A stretch of 64,000 bases of DNA from Carnimonas bestiolae (GTDB lineage: Bacteria; Pseudomonadota; Gammaproteobacteria; Pseudomonadales; Halomonadaceae), in the NCBI RefSeq assembly GCF_051251125.1, contig NZ_JBPCZL010000006.1; one strand, 5' to 3'. Shown here piece by piece: positions 1 through 8,579 of this stretch. Below the pieces are notes generated by a model, which saw nothing but the letters and a program-made list of their open reading frames with translations, did no database searches and was not told where the DNA came from. The position numbers and the translations under genes are program-made. Each line of letters starts with the position of its first letter. Position 1 is the stretch's first letter.

Positions 1-1
1 C

Positions 2-2197
2 GTTGGGTTGGGGATGATAGGCGGCTCGATTGCTGCTGGCCTGAAGCAGCGTAACGCGGCGCAGCGCATTATTGCCGCTGATACGGATAGCAGTGAGCTA
101 CGTCAGGGCGTTGCGTTGGGTTTTATCGATCAGGCAGTTGATATTGAAACACTCGCCGCCAGCGCCGACGTGATTGTGATCGCGGTGCCGGTACTGGCGT
201 GCCAATCGGTGTTCAGCGCCATGCGGCCCGCACTTGAGGCCCGCGCTACCCCTGCTGTTGTGACTGACGTAGCGAGCGTGAAGAGTGAAGTTCGCGACGC
301 TGCCATCGCCGTGTTCGGCGCTATGCCAGAGTGGCTGGTGCTTGGTCACCCAATTGCCGGAGCCGAGCGTAGCGGAGTCGCCGCTGCTAACGCCGAGCTG
401 TATCGTCACCGCAAGGTTATCCTCACCCCTGATACCAATGCCTCTACCGCCGCCGTTGCAACGGTGCGTGCGCTGTGGAGCAGACTGGGTGCTAACCTGC
501 TTGAGCTGACCATCGAGCGCCACGATGCGGTTTTAGCGCGTACCAGCCATCTGCCGCACCTGCTGGCCTTCTCGCTGGTCGACACGCTGGCGGAGCAGGA
601 CGAACGGCTCGAAATTTTCCGCTACGCTGCCGGTGGCTTCCGCGACTTTACCCGCATAGCGGCGTCCGATCCGGTGATGTGGCGCGATATTTTCATCAGT
701 AATCGCGATGCAGTGCTCGATGCGCTAAGCGATTATGAGTCCGGCATTCGTCAACTGCGCAGCGCCATTGAGCGCAGCGATGGTGACGAGATGCTCGGCA
801 CCTTCACGCGCGCGCGCCATGCTCGCCAGTTTTTCCAATCCCTTTTGAATCGATCCAGTTTCCAAGCGAGCTATCAAGATATGGAATCCAATAACCTGAT
901 TTACCGTACGTCGCCTGGTGGCAAAGTGAATGGCACCATCAGAGTGCCCGGAGACAAATCCATTTCGCACCGCTCCATCATGCTGGGCGCGCTGGCGGAA
1001 GGCGTTACTGAGGTAAAAGGCTTTCTGGAAGGCGAGGACAGCCTGGCCACACTGCAGGCGTTTCGCGATATGGGCGTCGCTATCGAAGGACCGGTGAATG
1101 GCAAAGTTACCATTCATGGCGTGGGTCTGAACGGCTTGAGAAAGCCAGCAGCACCTCTTTATCTCGGCAACTCGGGAACGGCGATGCGGCTATTCAGCGG
1201 ACTGTTGGCAGGGCAAGCGTTTGATACCGAACTGACCGGCGATGCGTCGCTGAGCAAGCGTCCGATGAATCGCGTTGCCGATCCGCTGCGCACCATGGGT
1301 GCGCATATCGAAACCGCAGAAGGCGGCCGTCCGCCGCTGCGCATTAGTGGCGGCCAACCCCTGCACGGCATCGACTATCAGCTGCCGATGGCGAGTGCGC
1401 AGGTGAAGTCGTGCCTGCTATTGGCGGGCATGTACGCTGAAGGCACTACTCAGGTAACAGAGCCAGCGCCCACCCGCGATCACACCGAGCGGATGCTGAA
1501 CGGCTTTGGCTATCCCGTGCAGCGCAGCGGCGCGACCGCTAGTATCAACGGCGGTGGTAAACTCACCAGTAGCAATATCGACGTGCCTTCCGACATCTCT
1601 TCCGCAGCGTTCTTTCTTGTTGCGGCCTCCATTACCCCCGACGCTGATCTGATCATCGAGCACGTTGGCATGAACCCCACGCGTGTTGGTGTGTTGAATA
1701 TCCTGCGTGAGATGGGCGCCAATATCGAGGTGCTTAACGAGCGTGAAGTGGGCGGCGAGCCGGTCGCGGACCTGCATGTGCGTCATGCCCAGCTCAAGGG
1801 AATTGATATTCCTGATGATCAGGTGCCGCTGGCGATCGATGAATTCCCAGTGCTCTTCATTGCGGCGGCTAACGCTGAAGGCACCACCCGCCTGCGCAAC
1901 GCCGCCGAACTGCGCGTCAAAGAGTCTGACCGCATTCAGGCCATGGCCGATGGCTTGAGCGTGCTAGGTGTTGACAACACCGTCTATGATGATGGAATCG
2001 ACATTGTGGGCGGTCGCTATCACGGCGGCGAAGTAGATAGCCTCGGCGATCATCGTATCGCGATGGCCTTCGCGGTAGCGGGTCTGTGTGCTGAAGGCGA
2101 GATCGTTATTAACGACTGCGCCAACGTAGCCACCTCGTTCCCCAACTTCCTGGCGCTGACCAGCACCATTGGCATGCACCTTTCCACCGAAGAGTAA
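2..2197 (+). CDS. aroA: Bifunctional prephenate dehydrogenase / 3-phosphoshikimate 1-carboxyvinyltransferase (5' end outside window)
   Basis: This fused enzyme carries out two steps of aromatic amino acid synthesis in the cytoplasm: oxidative decarboxylation of prephenate (TyrA part) and EPSP synthesis from shikimate-3-phosphate and PEP (AroA part). The first visible codons read VGLGMIGGS, the GxGxxG nucleotide-binding loop, so only a short N-terminus lies upstream of the window. The TyrA half (about residues 1-290) has GHPIAGAERSG near residue 114 and the HLPH motif near 181. The AroA half starts near residue 298 with the PGDKSISHRS substrate loop, then LGNSGTAMR (about 385), RVKESDRI (about 636) and GDHRIAMA (about 680). 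The same fusion is known in pseudomonads and halomonads. cmk follows 5 nt downstream, so the two are probably co-transcribed with upstream aromatic genes. Confidence 0.95.
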   Translation, partial: VGLGMIGGSIAAGLKQRNAAQRIIAADTDSSELRQGVALGFIDQAVDIETLAASADVIVIAVPVLACQSVFSAMRPALEARATPAVVTDVASVKSEVRDAAIAVFGAMPEWLVLGHPIAGAERSGVAAANAELYRHRKVILTPDTNASTAAVATVRALWSRLGANLLELTIERHDAVLARTSHLPHLLAFSLVDTLAEQDERLEIFRYAAGGFRDFTRIAASDPVMWRDIFISNRDAVLDALSDYESGIRQLRSAIERSDGDEMLGTFTRARHARQFFQSLLNRSSFQASYQDMESNNLIYRTSPGGKVNGTIRVPGDKSISHRSIMLGALAEGVTEVKGFLEGEDSLATLQAFRDMGVAIEGPVNGKVTIHGVGLNGLRKPAAPLYLGNSGTAMRLFSGLLAGQAFDTELTGDASLSKRPMNRVADPLRTMGAHIETAEGGRPPLRISGGQPLHGIDYQLPMASAQVKSCLLLAGMYAEGTTQVTEPAPTRDHTERMLNGFGYPVQRSGATASINGGGKLTSSNIDVPSDISSAAFFLVAASITPDADLIIEHVGMNPTRVGVLNILREMGANIEVLNEREVGGEPVADLHVRHAQLKGIDIPDDQVPLAIDEFPVLFIAAANAEGTTRLRNAAELRVKESDRIQAMADGLSVLGVDNTVYDDGIDIVGGRYHGGEVDSLGDHRIAMAFAVAGLCAEGEIVINDCANVATSFPNFLALTSTIGMHLSTEE

Positions 2198-2202
2198 ACG
2201 CC

Positions 2203-2886
2203 ATGACAGATGTTCCAGTGATTACCATCGATGGGCCAGGCGGGGCAGGTAAGGGCACTGTTTCTGCACTGTTGTGTGAGGCACTAGGGTGGCACTTGCT
2301 GGATTCCGGCGCGCTCTATCGCCTGACCGCACTGGCCGCACAGCGTCACCGTCTGGCTGCCGAAGATGAAGCGGGCGTCGCGGCGCTGGCAGCAGCGCTG
2401 CCGGTAGAGTTTGTGGCGGTAGAAGGGCAACTGACCATTGAGCTCGATCGCGACGACGTAACCCAGACCATCCGCCAAGAAGCGGTAGGAACGGCAGCAT
2501 CCGTCGTGGCGGCGCTGCCGGAAGTGCGCAAGGCGCTGCTCAAGCGCCAGCGCGACTTCCTCAAAGCGCCTGGTCTGATTGCCGACGGGCGCGATATGGG
2601 CACAGTGGTATTCGATCAGGCACCGCTGAAAATTTTCCTTACTGCTTCTGCCGAGGAACGCGCCCGCCGACGCCACCTTCAGTTGCTCGAAAGCGGTATT
2701 TCTGCTAATATTAGCGACCTTTTGGAAGAAATTCAGGCTCGTGACGAGCGTGATAGCAACCGGTCGGTTTCGCCTCTGAAGCCCGCCGACGATGCCATCA
2801 CTATCGATAGCACCGAGCTTGAGATCGACGCCGTTGTAGCGAAAATTCGCCAATTGGCAGTCGAGAGAGGGCTTAGCAAGGCCTAA
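2203..2886 (+). CDS. cmk: Cytidylate kinase
   Basis: This 227-residue enzyme phosphorylates CMP and dCMP with ATP for nucleotide pools. The N-terminal P-loop is IDGPGGAGKGT (about residues 8-18), and the CMP-binding stretch ADGRDMGTVVF lies near residue 126. Both are typical of Cmk, and the length is normal for the family. The ATG lies 5 nt after the tyrA-aroA stop, and rpsA follows after a 189-nt gap. The order aroA-cmk-rpsA is widely conserved in gammaproteobacteria, which supports the call. Confidence 0.95.
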   Translation: MTDVPVITIDGPGGAGKGTVSALLCEALGWHLLDSGALYRLTALAAQRHRLAAEDEAGVAALAAALPVEFVAVEGQLTIELDRDDVTQTIRQEAVGTAASVVAALPEVRKALLKRQRDFLKAPGLIADGRDMGTVVFDQAPLKIFLTASAEERARRRHLQLLESGISANISDLLEEIQARDERDSNRSVSPLKPADDAITIDSTELEIDAVVAKIRQLAVERGLSKA

Positions 2887-3075
2887 GCGGCTGCGCTGTT
2901 GTCCTCAAGGTGCTCTGTCCCGATGTCAGGGCGTTGCCTGCCGACTATTTCAGCAAAGGCGCGTAACGTCGAACCAGCGTTAACATCCTCAGAGCGCATT
3001 ACATTGGCCCATACTCGCTGGTGGTATGGAGATCGCGGCTATTCTGCCGTCTAACGAAGATTACGCAGGAATAAC

Positions 3076-4752
3076 ATGAGCGAAAGCTTTGCTGAGCTGT
3101 TTGAACAGTCTCTAAACGACATCAACATGGAACCGGGTGCGATTGTTACCGCAACAATCGTGGACATCGACGGCGACTGGATCACTGTTAACGCAGGTCT
3201 TAAGTCGGAAGGCCAGATCCCGGCCGCGCAGTTCAAGGACGAAAACGGTGAACTGACCGTTAGCGTTGGCGATGAAGTCAGCGTTGCACTGGAAGCAGTA
3301 GAAGACGGCTTCGGTGAAACTCGTCTGTCACGTGAAAAAGCCAAACGTGCTGAAGCGTGGAAAGAACTCGAGAAAGCGTTCGAAGACGAAGAAATCGTCA
3401 AGGGCGTTATCAATGGCAAGGTCAAGGGTGGCTTCACTGTTGATGTCAACTCTATCCGTGCGTTCCTGCCTGGTTCTCTGGTAGACGTGCGTCCTGTCCG
3501 CGATACCACTCACCTCGAAAACAAAGAACTTGATTTCAAGGTGATCAAACTCGACGCCAAGCGCAACAACGTTGTGGTCTCTCGTCGTGCGGTACTCGAA
3601 GCAGAAAACAGCGCCGAGCGTGAAGCGCTCCTCGCTACTCTGCAGGAAGGTCAGCAGATCAAGGGTATCGTTAAAAACCTTACCGATTACGGTGCCTTCG
3701 TTGACCTCGGCGGCGTTGATGGCCTGCTGCACATCACCGATATGGCCTGGAAACGCATCAAGCATCCGTCTGAAATCGTCTCCGTTGGCGACGAAATCAA
3801 CGTTAAAGTGCTCAAGTTCGACCGCGAACGCAACCGCGTATCGCTCGGCCTGAAACAGTTGGGCGAAGATCCTTGGGTCAACATCAAGGGTCGCTACCCG
3901 GAAGGCACTGTTGTCGCTGCCAAGGTGACCAACCTGACCGACTACGGCTGCTTCGCCGAGCTGGAAGAAGGTGTTGAAGGTCTGGTTCACGTATCCGAAA
4001 TGGATTGGACCAACAAGAACATCCATCCTTCCAAGGTTGTGCAGGTAGGTGAAGACGTCAACGTAATGGTGCTCGACATCGACGAAGAACGTCGTCGTAT
4101 CTCTCTCGGTATCAAGCAGACTACTGCTAATCCGTGGGAAGAGTTCAGCGCCAACTACAACAAGGGCGACCGCGTTTCTGGCACCATCAAGTCGATCACC
4201 GATTTCGGTATCTTCATTGGCCTGAACGGCGGCATCGACGGTCTGGTTCACCTCTCCGACATCTCCTGGTCCGAGCAGGGCGAAGAAGCCGTTCGTCACT
4301 ACAAGAAAGGTGACGAAGCAGAAGCGGTTATCCTCTCCATCGATCCTGAGCGTGAGCGTATCTCCCTCGGTATCAAGCAGCTCGAGAGCGACCCGGTTTC
4401 CGAATTCCTCGCTGTTAACGACAAAGGCGCGCTGGTTACCGGCACCGTCACTGAAGTTGATGCCAAGGAAGCCCTCGTTGAGCTCGCTACCGACGTTATC
4501 GCAGTGCTGAAAGCTTCCGAGATCGCTGAAGAGCGCATCGAAGACGCCCGCACCGCCATCAACGTAGGTGACAAGGTCGAAGGCCGTATCGTCAACGTCG
4601 ATCGCAAAAACCGTCAGATCAACATCTCTGTACGTGCGAAAGACCAGGCCGATACTCGTCGCGAGCTGAACAAGCTGCGCACCGAAGAGCCCGAGTCCGA
4701 AGGCCCGACCACCATCGGTGACCTGATCAAACAGAAACTGAGTCAGGACTAA
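3076..4752 (+). CDS. rpsA: 30S ribosomal protein S1
   Basis: S1 is the largest small-subunit protein and delivers mRNA, especially mRNA with weak Shine-Dalgarno sequences, to the ribosome. The 558-residue product has the six S1/OB-fold repeats of the long proteobacterial form, about 70-85 residues apart. Repeats 3-6 are the clearest, with motifs such as TDYGAFVDLGGVDGLLHITD (near 208), TDYGCFAELEEGVEGLVHVS and TDFGIFIGLNGGIDGLVHLS. The ATG is preceded by GCAGGAATAAC. The 189-nt upstream region probably holds its own promoter and S1 autoregulatory leader, which I infer from the family. Unusually, ihfB is not the next gene; it lies about 7.5 kb away on the other strand. A strong double hairpin follows the stop codon. 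Confidence 0.97.
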   Translation: MSESFAELFEQSLNDINMEPGAIVTATIVDIDGDWITVNAGLKSEGQIPAAQFKDENGELTVSVGDEVSVALEAVEDGFGETRLSREKAKRAEAWKELEKAFEDEEIVKGVINGKVKGGFTVDVNSIRAFLPGSLVDVRPVRDTTHLENKELDFKVIKLDAKRNNVVVSRRAVLEAENSAEREALLATLQEGQQIKGIVKNLTDYGAFVDLGGVDGLLHITDMAWKRIKHPSEIVSVGDEINVKVLKFDRERNRVSLGLKQLGEDPWVNIKGRYPEGTVVAAKVTNLTDYGCFAELEEGVEGLVHVSEMDWTNKNIHPSKVVQVGEDVNVMVLDIDEERRRISLGIKQTTANPWEEFSANYNKGDRVSGTIKSITDFGIFIGLNGGIDGLVHLSDISWSEQGEEAVRHYKKGDEAEAVILSIDPERERISLGIKQLESDPVSEFLAVNDKGALVTGTVTEVDAKEALVELATDVIAVLKASEIAEERIEDARTAINVGDKVEGRIVNVDRKNRQINISVRAKDQADTRRELNKLRTEEPESEGPTTIGDLIKQKLSQD

Positions 4753-4781
4753 TCCCCGCTAGTTGATGAATGATCTCAGCT

Positions 4782-4804
4782 AAGGCTCAGCCACGCTGAG
4801 CCTT
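4782..4804 (+). terminator. First hairpin downstream of rpsA
   Basis: AAGGCTCAG and CTGAGCCTT form a perfect 9-bp stem around a 5-nt loop. No T-run follows directly. It is immediately followed by a stronger intrinsic terminator, so it probably acts as an additional 3'-end stabilising or pausing hairpin for the rpsA message. Confidence 0.5.
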
Positions 4805-4812
4805 AAAGGAAA

Positions 4813-4847
4813 CGCCCTGCCATCGAAAGATGGCAGGGCGTTTTGTT
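4813..4847 (+). terminator. Intrinsic terminator of the aroA-cmk-rpsA transcript
   Basis: CGCCCTGCCATC and GATGGCAGGGCG pair perfectly over 12 bp around a GAAA tetraloop, followed by TTTTGTTT. This is a textbook rho-independent terminator about 60 nt after the rpsA stop. Confidence 0.92.
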
Positions 4848-5026
4848 TATGGGGTGTTTTGAGTTTGACGAGTTACAGAAGCGAAGTAGCTTTATCTTGA
4901 AGAATATTTAAGGTTATTGACCATCACCTGATAGAACGTTTGCACGTCGTGGTGTTTTTATGTTGCTCAAGGAGTAACAGTGGCAGTCTCAGTCTTTAGC
5001 ACAAAGGGGCTTTAAATAAAGGCTAT

Positions 5027-5230
5027 ATGTTTTATAAGGCATCGTTAATGTTCTATGCGCACTCTACCGGTCAGTTGAATAAATCGGACTGGCAACTTTT
5101 ATCGGATCATCTCAAGAGGGTTGGTGAGATGGCTGCTCAACGCGCGGAACGGTTCGGAGCTGGTGAATGGGGGATGGCAGCAGGGCTCTTGCATGATCTG
5201 GGTAAATACAGTTTTGAATTTCAGCGCTAA
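5027..5230 (+). pseudogene. Truncated Cas3 N-terminal HD nuclease fragment
   Basis: This 67-codon reading frame resembles the first part of the HD nuclease domain of type I CRISPR Cas3. It has FYAHSTG near the start, DHLKRVGEMAA in the middle, and AGLLHDLGKYSFEFQR at the end, which carries the HD metal-ligand pair. Two stops (TAA TAG) follow FQR, and trmJ ends 15 nt later on the other strand, so the rest of the HD domain and the whole helicase are gone. Two ATGs are possible (5027 and 5048), each with a purine-rich site. The roughly 180 bp upstream are AT-rich. No other cas gene is nearby. The motif order resembles stand-alone Cas3 of I-C-like systems rather than the Cas2-Cas3 fusion of type I-F, but a fragment this short cannot settle the subtype. 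A small unrelated HD-like ORF is the alternative. Confidence 0.65.
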
Positions 5231-5244
5231 TAGACGTCGTGATT

Positions 5245-5991
5245 CTACCTTTCTCCCCCCTTCGCTAGCGCTTTCAGCGCACCTATCATCATCGATAGCT
5301 CGTTGCTGCTCATGTCGCTTCTGCGGAAGATGGTATTTAGCTTTTCTTCGGTGCGGGCGTGGGGCTGATTGAGAAAGCCGGTGGGGGTAAGTAGCTGCGT
5401 GAGCAACTGCTCGAAGTAGTCGAGCTGTGCGGCGGTGGGGCGCTGTTCCTTGGCTTTGATGTTGGCAGAGCCGGAGTCGCTATTGCCTGCAAGCCAGGCG
5501 TTGCGAACTTCGTAGCAGGCGATCTGTACGGCTTGTGAGAGGTTGAGTACGCCGTAGCTGTCGTCGGTGGGAAAGCGTAATTGGTGTGTGCAGTGGCTGA
5601 GCTCTTCGTTGGTCAAGCCTGAGCGCTCGCGGCCGAACACCAGTGCAACGGGGCCGTGTTCGGCTTCTGACATGAGTTCCTGGGCCATCTTGCCGCCGTG
5701 TTCAAAGCAGGGCAGCGCTAGCTCTCTAAGGCGCGCGCTGGCGCCAATGACCATGTGGCAGTCGGCGACCGCGTCTTCCAGCGAGGTGTGCACCTGAGCG
5801 CTCTCGATGACATCGGTCGCACCGGCGGCCATTTGGGTTGCCTGATCCGAGGGAAAGTCGCGCGGATTAACCAGGCGTAAATCGGTTACACCCATGGTCC
5901 GCATGGCGCGGGCGCTTGAGCCGATATTGCCGGAATGAAATGTCTGAACGAGAACGATACGAACGTGAGAGAGTAGCGAGCTTGGGTGCAT
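5245..5991 (-). CDS. trmJ: tRNA (cytidine/uridine-32-2'-O)-methyltransferase TrmJ
   Basis: TrmJ is a SPOUT-class enzyme that 2'-O-methylates position 32 of the tRNA anticodon loop using S-adenosylmethionine. The 248-residue product starts with VRIVLVQTFHSGNIGSSARA, has ALVFGRERSGLTNEEL near residue 133, and has the knot-forming VLNLSQAVQIACYE near residue 160. These are the three classical SpoU motifs, and the C-terminal extension typical of TrmJ is present. It is transcribed alone, and its 3' end lies 15 nt from the Cas3 fragment. Confidence 0.92.
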   Translation of the reverse strand: MHPSSLLSHVRIVLVQTFHSGNIGSSARAMRTMGVTDLRLVNPRDFPSDQATQMAAGATDVIESAQVHTSLEDAVADCHMVIGASARLRELALPCFEHGGKMAQELMSEAEHGPVALVFGRERSGLTNEELSHCTHQLRFPTDDSYGVLNLSQAVQIACYEVRNAWLAGNSDSGSANIKAKEQRPTAAQLDYFEQLLTQLLTPTGFLNQPHARTEEKLNTIFRRSDMSSNELSMMIGALKALAKGGER

Positions 5992-6189
5992 GCACGGGTA
6001 GGCTAGTCGATGAGTGAGTCGCCATTATACCGTTAGCTTGATGCATTCGCACCGGCGTGATGGGGAAGGTGTTGGTTGGAGCGGCGATATCAACGCTAAA
6101 CATCGGAAAGCTGGGGAGCAGTCGCTGCGGCTGTCACTCGACATTTGGGCGGCTATTGCTGATCCGCGCTATGTAAGAAATTGCCTGCA

Positions 6190-6220
6190 TAAAAAAACCA
6201 CGCGACGGACGTCGCGTGGT
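6190..6220 (-). terminator. Terminator of groES-groL
   Basis: On the minus strand ACCACGCGAC pairs with GTCGCGTGGT around a 4-nt loop, followed by a run of seven T residues. It lies about 40 nt past the groL stop. Confidence 0.93.
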
Positions 6221-6257
6221 TCTGTGCTGCCGCTTGGCGACAGAGGGGTAGGATGGC

Positions 6258-7901
6258 TTACATCATGCCGCCCATGCCACCCATTCCGCTCATGTCGGGA
6301 GCGCCACCGGCGTTGCTGCTTTCTTCGGGATCGTCAGTCACCATTGCTTCAGTGGTGATCATCAGGCCGCCGATAGAGCCAGCAGACTGCAGTGCAGTAC
6401 GCGTTACTTTGGCCGGGTCAACGACACCTGCTTCCAGCAGATCGCCGTATTCACCGGTTGCGGCGTTGTAGCCGTAGTTGCCTTCGCCAGCTTTCACCTG
6501 ATTGACGATGACAGAGGCTTCTTCGCCAGCGTTGGTGACGATCTGACGCAGCGGTGCTTCGAAAGCGCGCAGTGCGAGCTGGATGCCGTGAGTCTGATCT
6601 TCGTTGTCGCCCTTGAGGTCGTGCAGCTTGGTGAGGGCACGAATCAGCGCAGTACCGCCGCCAGGAACGATGCCTTCTTCTACCGCAGCGCGGGTAGAGT
6701 GGAGGGCGTCTTCAACGCGTGCTTTCTTCTCTTTCATTTCAACTTCAGTCGCTGCGCCTACGCGTATAACGGCAACGCCGCCTGCCAGCTTGGCCACACG
6801 TTCCTGAAGTTTTTCGCGGTCGTAGTCAGAAGAGGTTTCTTCGATCTGAGCGCGAATCTGGTTAACGCGCGATTCGATATCACCGTCGTTGCCAGCACCA
6901 TCGATGATGGTGGTGTTTTCTTTCGACATGGTGATACGGCGTGCGGTACCCAGGCTTTCAACCGTTGCTTCTTCGAGGTTCAGGCCTACTTCCTCGGAGA
7001 TAACGGTGCCGCCAGTCAGCACTGCGATGTCCTGCAGCATTGCCTTACGACGGTCGCCGAAACCAGGTGCCTTGGCAGCAGCCACTTTCACGATACCGCG
7101 CATGTTGTTAACAACCAGCGTAGCCAGTGCTTCGCCTTCGATATCTTCAGCGATAATTACCAGCGGCTTGCCAGCCTTGGCAACGCCTTCGAGTACCGGA
7201 AGCAGCTCGCGGATGTTGGAAATTTTCTTGTCGACCAGAAGAATGTAAGGATCTTCCAGCTCAACCGACATGGTTTCCTGATTGGTCACGAAGTAGGGCG
7301 AGAGGTAGCCGCGATCGAACTGCATACCTTCGACCACTTCCAGCTCGTCTTCAAAGCCGCGACCTTCATCGACGGTGATAACGCCTTCCTTGCCAACTTT
7401 CTCCATGGCATCAGCGATGATCTGGCCGATGTTGGAATCACCGTTGGCGGAGATGGTGCCCACCTGAGCAATCGCTTTGGAGTCCTTGGTCGGTACGGCC
7501 AGCGATTTCACTTCTTCAACGGCAGCTGCGATCGCTTTGTCGATGCCGCGTTTCAGGTCCATCGGATTCATGCCGGCGATAACGCCTTTCAGGCCTTCGT
7601 TAACGATTGCCTGAGCGAGAACAGTAGCGGTGGTAGTACCGTCACCTGCAACGTCAGAGGTTTTGGAAGCCACTTCCTTGACCATCTGCGCGCCCATGTT
7701 TTCGAACTTGTCTTTCAGCTCGATTTCTTTGGCGACGGAAACACCGTCTTTGGTGACGGTAGGTGCACCGAAGGATTTGTCGAGCACCACGTTACGACCT
7801 TTCGGGCCGAGCGTAGTTTTTACTGCGTCAGCGAGGATATTGACGCCTTTCGCCATGCGTTTGCGTGCGTCGTCGCCGAATTTAATCTGTTTGCCTGCCA
7901 T
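6258..7901 (-). CDS. groL: Chaperonin GroEL (60 kDa)
   Basis: GroEL forms the double seven-membered ring that folds proteins in an ATP-driven cycle with GroES. The 547-residue sequence is close to the E. coli protein: KGRNVVLDKSFG near residue 34, the nucleotide-binding DGTTTATVLAQ near 87, and a C-terminal GGM-type tail (MSGMGGMGGMM). The start is preceded by GAGGAAGAGTGAAC. It lies 105 nt after groES in the same operon, with a strong terminator behind it. Confidence 0.99.
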   Translation of the reverse strand: MAGKQIKFGDDARKRMAKGVNILADAVKTTLGPKGRNVVLDKSFGAPTVTKDGVSVAKEIELKDKFENMGAQMVKEVASKTSDVAGDGTTTATVLAQAIVNEGLKGVIAGMNPMDLKRGIDKAIAAAVEEVKSLAVPTKDSKAIAQVGTISANGDSNIGQIIADAMEKVGKEGVITVDEGRGFEDELEVVEGMQFDRGYLSPYFVTNQETMSVELEDPYILLVDKKISNIRELLPVLEGVAKAGKPLVIIAEDIEGEALATLVVNNMRGIVKVAAAKAPGFGDRRKAMLQDIAVLTGGTVISEEVGLNLEEATVESLGTARRITMSKENTTIIDGAGNDGDIESRVNQIRAQIEETSSDYDREKLQERVAKLAGGVAVIRVGAATEVEMKEKKARVEDALHSTRAAVEEGIVPGGGTALIRALTKLHDLKGDNEDQTHGIQLALRAFEAPLRQIVTNAGEEASVIVNQVKAGEGNYGYNAATGEYGDLLEAGVVDPAKVTRTALQSAGSIGGLMITTEAMVTDDPEESSNAGGAPDMSGMGGMGGMM

Positions 7902-8006
7902 TGTTCACTCTTCCTCAAATTTCGAGTTACTTGTTTAGTAGACGTATGGTGCGCCGGCCAGCTTGATCGCAAGGTGCGGGGCTGCCGGCCATGAGCGTGG
8001 CGTCAA

Positions 8007-8300
8007 TCAGTCTTCGAGCACGCCGAGGATGTCGGACTCGCTCATGATCAGTACTTCTTCGCCGTCGATTTTCTGCTTCTCAACGCCAAAGCCTTCCTTG
8101 AAGATCACCTTGTCGCCGACCTGGACGTCGAGGGGGCGTACGTCGCCGTTCTCAAGGATGCGGCCCTTGCCCACGGCGAGAATTTCTCCGCGAGTTGGTT
8201 TTTCCTGTGCGCTGCCGGGCAGAACGATGCCGCCTGCAGTTTTCTGTTCTTCCTCGAGACGACGAACGACAACGCGCTCATGCAAGGGACGAATACTCAT
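8007..8300 (-). CDS. groES: Co-chaperonin GroES (10 kDa)
   Basis: GroES is the heptameric lid of the GroEL chamber. The 97-residue product begins MSIRPLHERVVVRRLEEE. It has the mobile-loop region ending in GGIVLPGSA near residue 23 and GDKVIFKEGFG near 61. AGGAG lies about 10 nt before the ATG. It is the first gene of the groES-groL operon and is preceded by a sigma-32-like promoter. Confidence 0.98.
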   Translation of the reverse strand: MSIRPLHERVVVRRLEEEQKTAGGIVLPGSAQEKPTRGEILAVGKGRILENGDVRPLDVQVGDKVIFKEGFGVEKQKIDGEEVLIMSESDILGVLED

Positions 8301-8421
8301 TGCAAACGCTCTCCTGAAGTTGCTTGGTTATAAATGAATGTCGAGTCAGGTTGCCCCTGTGGGCAGCCCACCCGTGAGGCGATGCCTCAATATTCTACGA
8401 GCTTCCTCGTGCCCGATTTAC

Positions 8422-8447
8422 ATATGGTCGGCGCGACGTATTTCAAG
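8422..8447 (-). promoter_or_regulatory. Candidate sigma-32 heat-shock promoter for groES-groL
   Basis: Read on the minus strand, a perfect CTTGAAA (-35; 8447-8441) is followed 12 nt later by ACCATAT (8428-8422). This is a good match to the sigma-32 -10 consensus CCCATnT. The position, about 120 nt before groES, and the known heat-shock control of groESL support the call. Confidence 0.75.
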
Positions 8448-8525
8448 AGACGTGAAGTAAAAAATTTTCGCTCGCAGAGGGAGTTAAGAAGGGGATAAGT
8501 CGGCAGATAGAAGGGCATGGCTGAC

Positions 8526-8556
8526 AAAAATACGGCCGACGTCTAAAGGTCGGCCG
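8526..8556 (-). terminator. Terminator of fxsA
   Basis: On the minus strand CGGCCGAC and GTCGGCCG pair over 8 bp, followed by TATTTTTG. It lies 24 nt after the fxsA stop and separates fxsA from the groES promoter. Confidence 0.85.
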
Positions 8557-8579
8557 CAAGTGCTTAATACGTGCTGCGA

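Noticed and set aside
3328..4299. Long open frame antisense to rpsA
   Set aside because: It lies wholly within the six-repeat S1 gene, has no ribosome-binding site, and only reflects codon bias.
4299..4607. Serine-rich frames antisense to the 3' part of rpsA
   Set aside because: Composition is an artefact of reading the Glu/Asp-rich gene in the opposite strand.
6588..7994. Long open frame (over 460 codons) antisense to groL and its upstream region
   Set aside because: It mirrors the GroEL coding strand; its translation has no recognisable fold and such antisense frames are common opposite highly biased genes.
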